Positions 61,067 to 64,000 of a stretch of 64,000 nucleotides of DNA are shown here, one piece after another. Source of the DNA: Dyadobacter soli (lineage in GTDB: Bacteria > Bacteroidota > Bacteroidia > Cytophagales > Spirosomataceae). Location of the stretch: positions 248,001 through 312,000 of the forward strand of contig NZ_FNAN01000012.1 of assembly GCF_900101885.1 (NCBI RefSeq), written 5' to 3'. The notes below the pieces were generated by a model. The model did no database searches, had not been told where the DNA came from, and saw nothing but the letters and a program-made list of their open reading frames with translations. The position numbers and the translations under genes are program-made. Every line of letters begins with the position of its first letter. Position 1 is the stretch's first letter.

Positions 61067-61520
61067 ACAGTCGCATTTCCGTCAGCATTTTCTTGAAACC
61101 TACTTTTTCGTAGGCTGCCACGGCCGGTGTGTTGTCGGAATAGACTTGTAAACGGACTTCGTCCAGGCCTTTTTTGCCCGCCCATGCTACTAATGCATCA
61201 ATAATCAGCTTATTGATCCCTCGGCCGCGCATGTCGGGCTCGGTGTACATGAAACCCAGGAATGCGTAACGGGCAAAACTGTTATAATGCTTTCCTTCGA
61301 GGATCCGAGCGTGCCCGCTGGCGATCAGCCGATCGCCAAGCGTGGCCACGAGCACCTCGGCTTCATCGCTGTGGATCATTTTTTCGAGATCGTAGTAGTT
61401 AAATGTTTCGCTGACGAGGGTATCGTCGAGCGGGCGTTCGGCCGCGATCAGGTTTTGTTCAAATTGAAGAAGTGTAGGAAGCTCGTCGAGCCGCGCCTGC
61501 CTGACCTGTATGTTTTCCAT
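61050..61520 (-). CDS. GNAT family N-acetyltransferase
   Basis: A 156-residue acetyltransferase with the motif A loop in YTEPDMRGRGINKLIIDALVAWAGK (R-G-R-G-I) and the C-terminal DNTPAVAAYEKVGFKKMLTEM. It resembles PanZ/RimI-like stand-alone acetyltransferases. Substrate unknown. Confidence 0.92.
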   Translation of the reverse strand: MENIQVRQARLDELPTLLQFEQNLIAAERPLDDTLVSETFNYYDLEKMIHSDEAEVLVATLGDRLIASGHARILEGKHYNSFARYAFLGFMYTEPDMRGRGINKLIIDALVAWAGKKGLDEVRLQVYSDNTPAVAAYEKVGFKKMLTEMRLSTDHP

Positions 61521-61597
61521 AGCGATGTTGATGTGGTGATTCGCAAATCTACCATTTCGGTCGCAGGCACACGGATTTTTACCTCAATTAAATGACA

Positions 61598-62221
61598 TTA
61601 CCTCGCCATAATCCCACTTTTTGTAAAGCCCGGGATTGCATTTCCCAACATTTCTTCTGCCCTTTCGACCGATTCCCCGCCTGCGAAGGCAGGCAATGCA
61701 AAGCTCTCGATCACCAGGCCGGCGTCGTTCAACTCGGAGTTGAGGTGCTCTGCAAAACGCATATTGAATGTGAGCAGCGCCTGCTCCCAGACTGGTACCG
61801 GGTTTGGAGAATGCCAGAGATCGATCACGCTTGCGTGCGCGTGCAGGAGCAGGTTGGGAAGCAATTGATGCAAGTAAAGGATGCCGCTGGCGTGGTTGGT
61901 TTTGAGCTTTCTGTCGAGCGTTCTCACGTCGTAATCTTCCAGCCGTTGCTGAAAGCCGGTTTCGGCATAGTTGACCAGAAGATCCACTTCAAACCGATCG
62001 TTGATCTTTTCACAGGCTGCGATAATGCTGCCGGTATCGGCATCGTCGGCGACGAGGTAATGCACCAATACCCGGTGTTTTTGCACGATTTCGCGCACCA
62101 GCGCTTCCAATGCGGCTTCCTTCGCTCCGATCAGGATCAAATGGCGGTGACTTGCGGCCAATGTTTTGGTGAAAACTTTTCCCCACGGGGTATCTGCTCC
62201 GCGGATTACTGAAAAATTCAT
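61598..62221 (-). CDS. Degenerate SDR-like Rossmann protein
   Basis: A 207-residue short-chain dehydrogenase-like protein. The N-terminus (FSVIRGADTPWGKVFTKTLAASHRHLILIG) resembles the Rossmann start, but the TGxxxGxG motif is altered to RGADTPWG. The Tyr-x-x-x-Lys catalytic pair is not found where expected (PVPVWEQALLTFNMRF). It may bind a nucleotide without catalysis or have a changed role. Monocistronic, divergent from the regulator at 62319. Confidence 0.7.
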   Translation of the reverse strand: MNFSVIRGADTPWGKVFTKTLAASHRHLILIGAKEAALEALVREIVQKHRVLVHYLVADDADTGSIIAACEKINDRFEVDLLVNYAETGFQQRLEDYDVRTLDRKLKTNHASGILYLHQLLPNLLLHAHASVIDLWHSPNPVPVWEQALLTFNMRFAEHLNSELNDAGLVIESFALPAFAGGESVERAEEMLGNAIPGFTKSGIMAR

Positions 62222-62318
62222 GGCTTAGATGATTTTAGCAAAATAATGGCGAGTTACTTAGGTGAAATGTGCCCTAAGTTGTCCTTGCTACATACCTGCA
62301 AAGAAAATCCGGAAGCCG

Positions 62319-63125
62319 ATGCGAGGAAATACTGATTTATCATTACAAAACACACCAGGAAAGTCGGCGCGGATTGCACCCGACTACCTGCAATTGCTCA
62401 ACAGATACTACGATTTCGATGGTTTTGAGCCCGACCGACTCGATAAACAGCTGGCGCTTATCCGCGCCATGGCTCAGCTCAGCAGCAGTGGCGTGACCGT
62501 TTACGATTTGCAAAAACAGACGCACGTTTACGTTTCAAGCAATTTCTACAAGCTATACGGCTATGATTTCGGCACGATGGATTCGTGCATTCCAAATGAG
62601 GTTTTCGACGAGAAGATCCATCCCGACGACCGGGAGCCCCTGGCCCGCAATGGCTATGAAGCAATGAAATACCTGATGACGCAGCCGCCCCACACGCGCA
62701 AACAGTTCAAACTGGTGACAGAATACCGGATTATCCCCGATGCACAAAGCATTATCCGCGTCACGGAGCAACACCAGGTCCTGGAACTCGACGCGGCGGG
62801 GAATATATGGCTTTCATTGGCCGTGATCGAAATTTCGCCAAATCAGTCGCTTACCGAGGTGCGGGCGCAGGCGATCAATTTCCACACTGGCGAGCTCATC
62901 AAACTGGAAAACAATGTAATAACGGGAGGCATTAAACTCACCAGCCGCGAAAAAGAGATCCTTACGATGATTGGCACGGGCAAATTGAGTAAAGAAATTT
63001 CCGCATTGCTGGATATCAGTGTCCATACTGTCAACACTCACAGGCAACGGATACTCGAAAAGCTACAAGCCGACAACTCGATTGAGGCGTTAAAAAGCGC
63101 AAAAACGATCGGTTTGATTGCCTGA
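62319..63125 (+). CDS. PAS-LuxR transcriptional regulator
   Basis: A 268-residue protein. A PAS-like sensor (~55-190: VTVYDLQKQTHVYVSSNFYKLYGYDF, EKIHPDDREPLARN, YRIIPDAQSIIRVTEQHQVLELD) is followed by a LuxR helix-turn-helix (~205-268: LTSREKEILTMIGTGKLSKEISALLDISVHTVNTHRQRILEKLQ). It probably senses a small molecule or redox state directly. The start at 62319 gives the domain order without a hydrophobic stub; 62262 is an alternative. Confidence 0.9.
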   Translation: MRGNTDLSLQNTPGKSARIAPDYLQLLNRYYDFDGFEPDRLDKQLALIRAMAQLSSSGVTVYDLQKQTHVYVSSNFYKLYGYDFGTMDSCIPNEVFDEKIHPDDREPLARNGYEAMKYLMTQPPHTRKQFKLVTEYRIIPDAQSIIRVTEQHQVLELDAAGNIWLSLAVIEISPNQSLTEVRAQAINFHTGELIKLENNVITGGIKLTSREKEILTMIGTGKLSKEISALLDISVHTVNTHRQRILEKLQADNSIEALKSAKTIGLIA

Positions 63126-63265
63126 AAGTAAATAAAATCAGCCTATTGATAACTGTTGTCCAGTTTGTGAGATAATTCGACAAGAACGTAAAAGAAATTG
63201 GTATGATTTTAATAGCAGGAGCGGTTACATCTTTCAATTTATCCGCAAGCTTAACTTGAACAGTT

Positions 63266-63574
63266 ATGAAAGCTGAAAATGAAAAACAGACCGTGATCAC
63301 GCTGAACGACGAAAGTTTTAAGCATTACCTGATCGAACGCTACGGCGACCATGCCGGAAGTTCCAACTGGCAACGCGTCAAAAACGCATCACAGGACCTG
63401 ATCTCGCCAGAAACGTGGGTACAATTGTACAACCATGCCAAGCAGGACATCACCCGAAAGGGAGGATCGCTAATCGGTTACGAACTGGTAAACAACATAT
63501 TACTGAGCCACGACGGCATCAATTCGCACTGGCCGATGAACTGGATGTGGGTAATGCGGTTCGGCCGTGATTAG
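63266..63574 (+). CDS. Hypothetical protein, 102 residues
   Basis: Unrecognised soluble protein: VITLNDESFKHYLIERYGDHAGSSNW, then a helix-rich middle (ASQDLISPETWVQLYNHAKQDIT) and a Trp/Met-rich end (HWPMNWMWVMRFGRD). No signal peptide or known motif. The start at 63266 has typical spacing and the gene stands alone. Confidence 0.7.
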   Translation: MKAENEKQTVITLNDESFKHYLIERYGDHAGSSNWQRVKNASQDLISPETWVQLYNHAKQDITRKGGSLIGYELVNNILLSHDGINSHWPMNWMWVMRFGRD

Positions 63575-63658
63575 CGTGCAGCGGGCGTTACCAGCAGGCT
63601 GTCGCTTTTGTTCTATTTTTCTCGCATGGGCCGTACGACCTTTAAAAGAAAAAAGACT

Positions 63659-64000
63659 ATGACGACGATCAACCTTTTCCTGCTTGTAACGACCCTGGCC
63701 AGCGGCCTCATTGCCGGATTGTTTTACAGCTATTCCTGCTCGGTAAATCCCGGCCTGGGTGCGCTTTCCGACGCTAACTATCTGGCTGCCATGCAGTCCA
63801 TTAACCGCGTGATACTGAACCCGGTGTTCTTTTTCAGCTTCATGGGCACGCTCTTGCTCCTGCCGCTGAGCACGTATCAGCATTTCGGAACGGGAAGCAG
63901 GTTCTATTGGCTGCTCGCGGCCACGCTCGTGTATGCGATCGGGACATTCGGCGTGACGGCGTTTGGGAACGTGCCTTTGAATGAGGCTTTGGCTAAGGCC
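63659..64000 (+). CDS. DUF1772/anthrone oxygenase-like membrane protein, cut by window end
   Basis: First 114 codons of an integral membrane protein. Helices at about 4-27 (LFLLVTTLASGLIAGLFYSYSC), 55-72 (PVFFFSFMGTLLLLPLS) and 85-104 (WLLAATLVYAIGTFGVTAFG), with the DUF1772 signature SVNPGLGALSDANYLAAMQSINRVI and FGNVPLNEALA. Typical size is ~150-160 residues, so about a quarter is missing. The start ATG could also be at 63626 (11 more residues, in frame). Confidence 0.88.
   Translation, partial: MTTINLFLLVTTLASGLIAGLFYSYSCSVNPGLGALSDANYLAAMQSINRVILNPVFFFSFMGTLLLLPLSTYQHFGTGSRFYWLLAATLVYAIGTFGVTAFGNVPLNEALAKA

Overview
The window comes from a Bacteroidota chromosome, most likely a Cytophagales/Spirosomaceae member such as Dyadobacter. 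This is judged from protein families and style: FecI/FecR/TonB-receptor units, a giant protein with a type IX secretion sorting domain, LytTR/LytS-type two-component pairs, and NHS/IIQSF-type octamer repeats. Moderate GC content also fits, except in a few AT-rich stretches. No rRNA, tRNA, CRISPR array or complete insertion sequence was found.

Layout. 1-8.8 kb: an ECF sigma factor and FecR-like anti-sigma factor, a lipoprotein, a PepSY membrane protein and a TonB receptor. This set looks like an iron or siderophore uptake locus, with an Rpn-type nuclease gene lying in the opposite direction inside it. It is followed by a frameshifted YdcF-type gene. 8.8-15.9 kb: a 2023-residue secreted repeat protein and a long gap containing an orphan terminator. 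15.9-24.3 kb: regulators (two LytTR/histidine kinase pairs, a NarL-type regulator, an HxlR regulator divergent from its likely target oxidoreductase, a GntR/LacI-type hybrid), an AhpD-like enzyme and an octamer repeat block. 24.3-32 kb: two convergent TonB receptors, the second with its own FecR and FecI.

32-36 kb is the most unusual part. Next to a truncated methyltransferase there is a minus-strand array of four two-gene modules. Each module is a ~150-residue protein followed directly by a 58-70-residue protein. All four carry the same 9-base leader motif at the same distance from the start codon, and conserved boundary repeats continue beyond the array. This is the best candidate for an undescribed system.

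36-50.6 kb: molybdenum hydroxylase subunits converging on a cytochrome c propeller protein; a purine permease paired with an exported MTA/SAH nucleosidase; a ClC channel; two cell-surface proteins; a third LytTR/kinase pair; and a START-domain protein whose end runs into a long inverted repeat. 50.8-51.5 kb: a HigBA toxin-antitoxin locus with a frameshifted toxin, an intact antitoxin and a candidate operator. 51.5-64 kb: mostly single metabolic and regulatory genes (phytanoyl-CoA dioxygenase, AraC regulator, 2H phosphoesterase, gamma-glutamyltransferase, VOC-GNAT fusion, ankyrin protein, AlkZ-like protein, GNATs, degenerate SDR, PAS-LuxR regulator), and a DUF1772-type protein cut by the window end.

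All family names come from reading the translated sequences; no database search was run.
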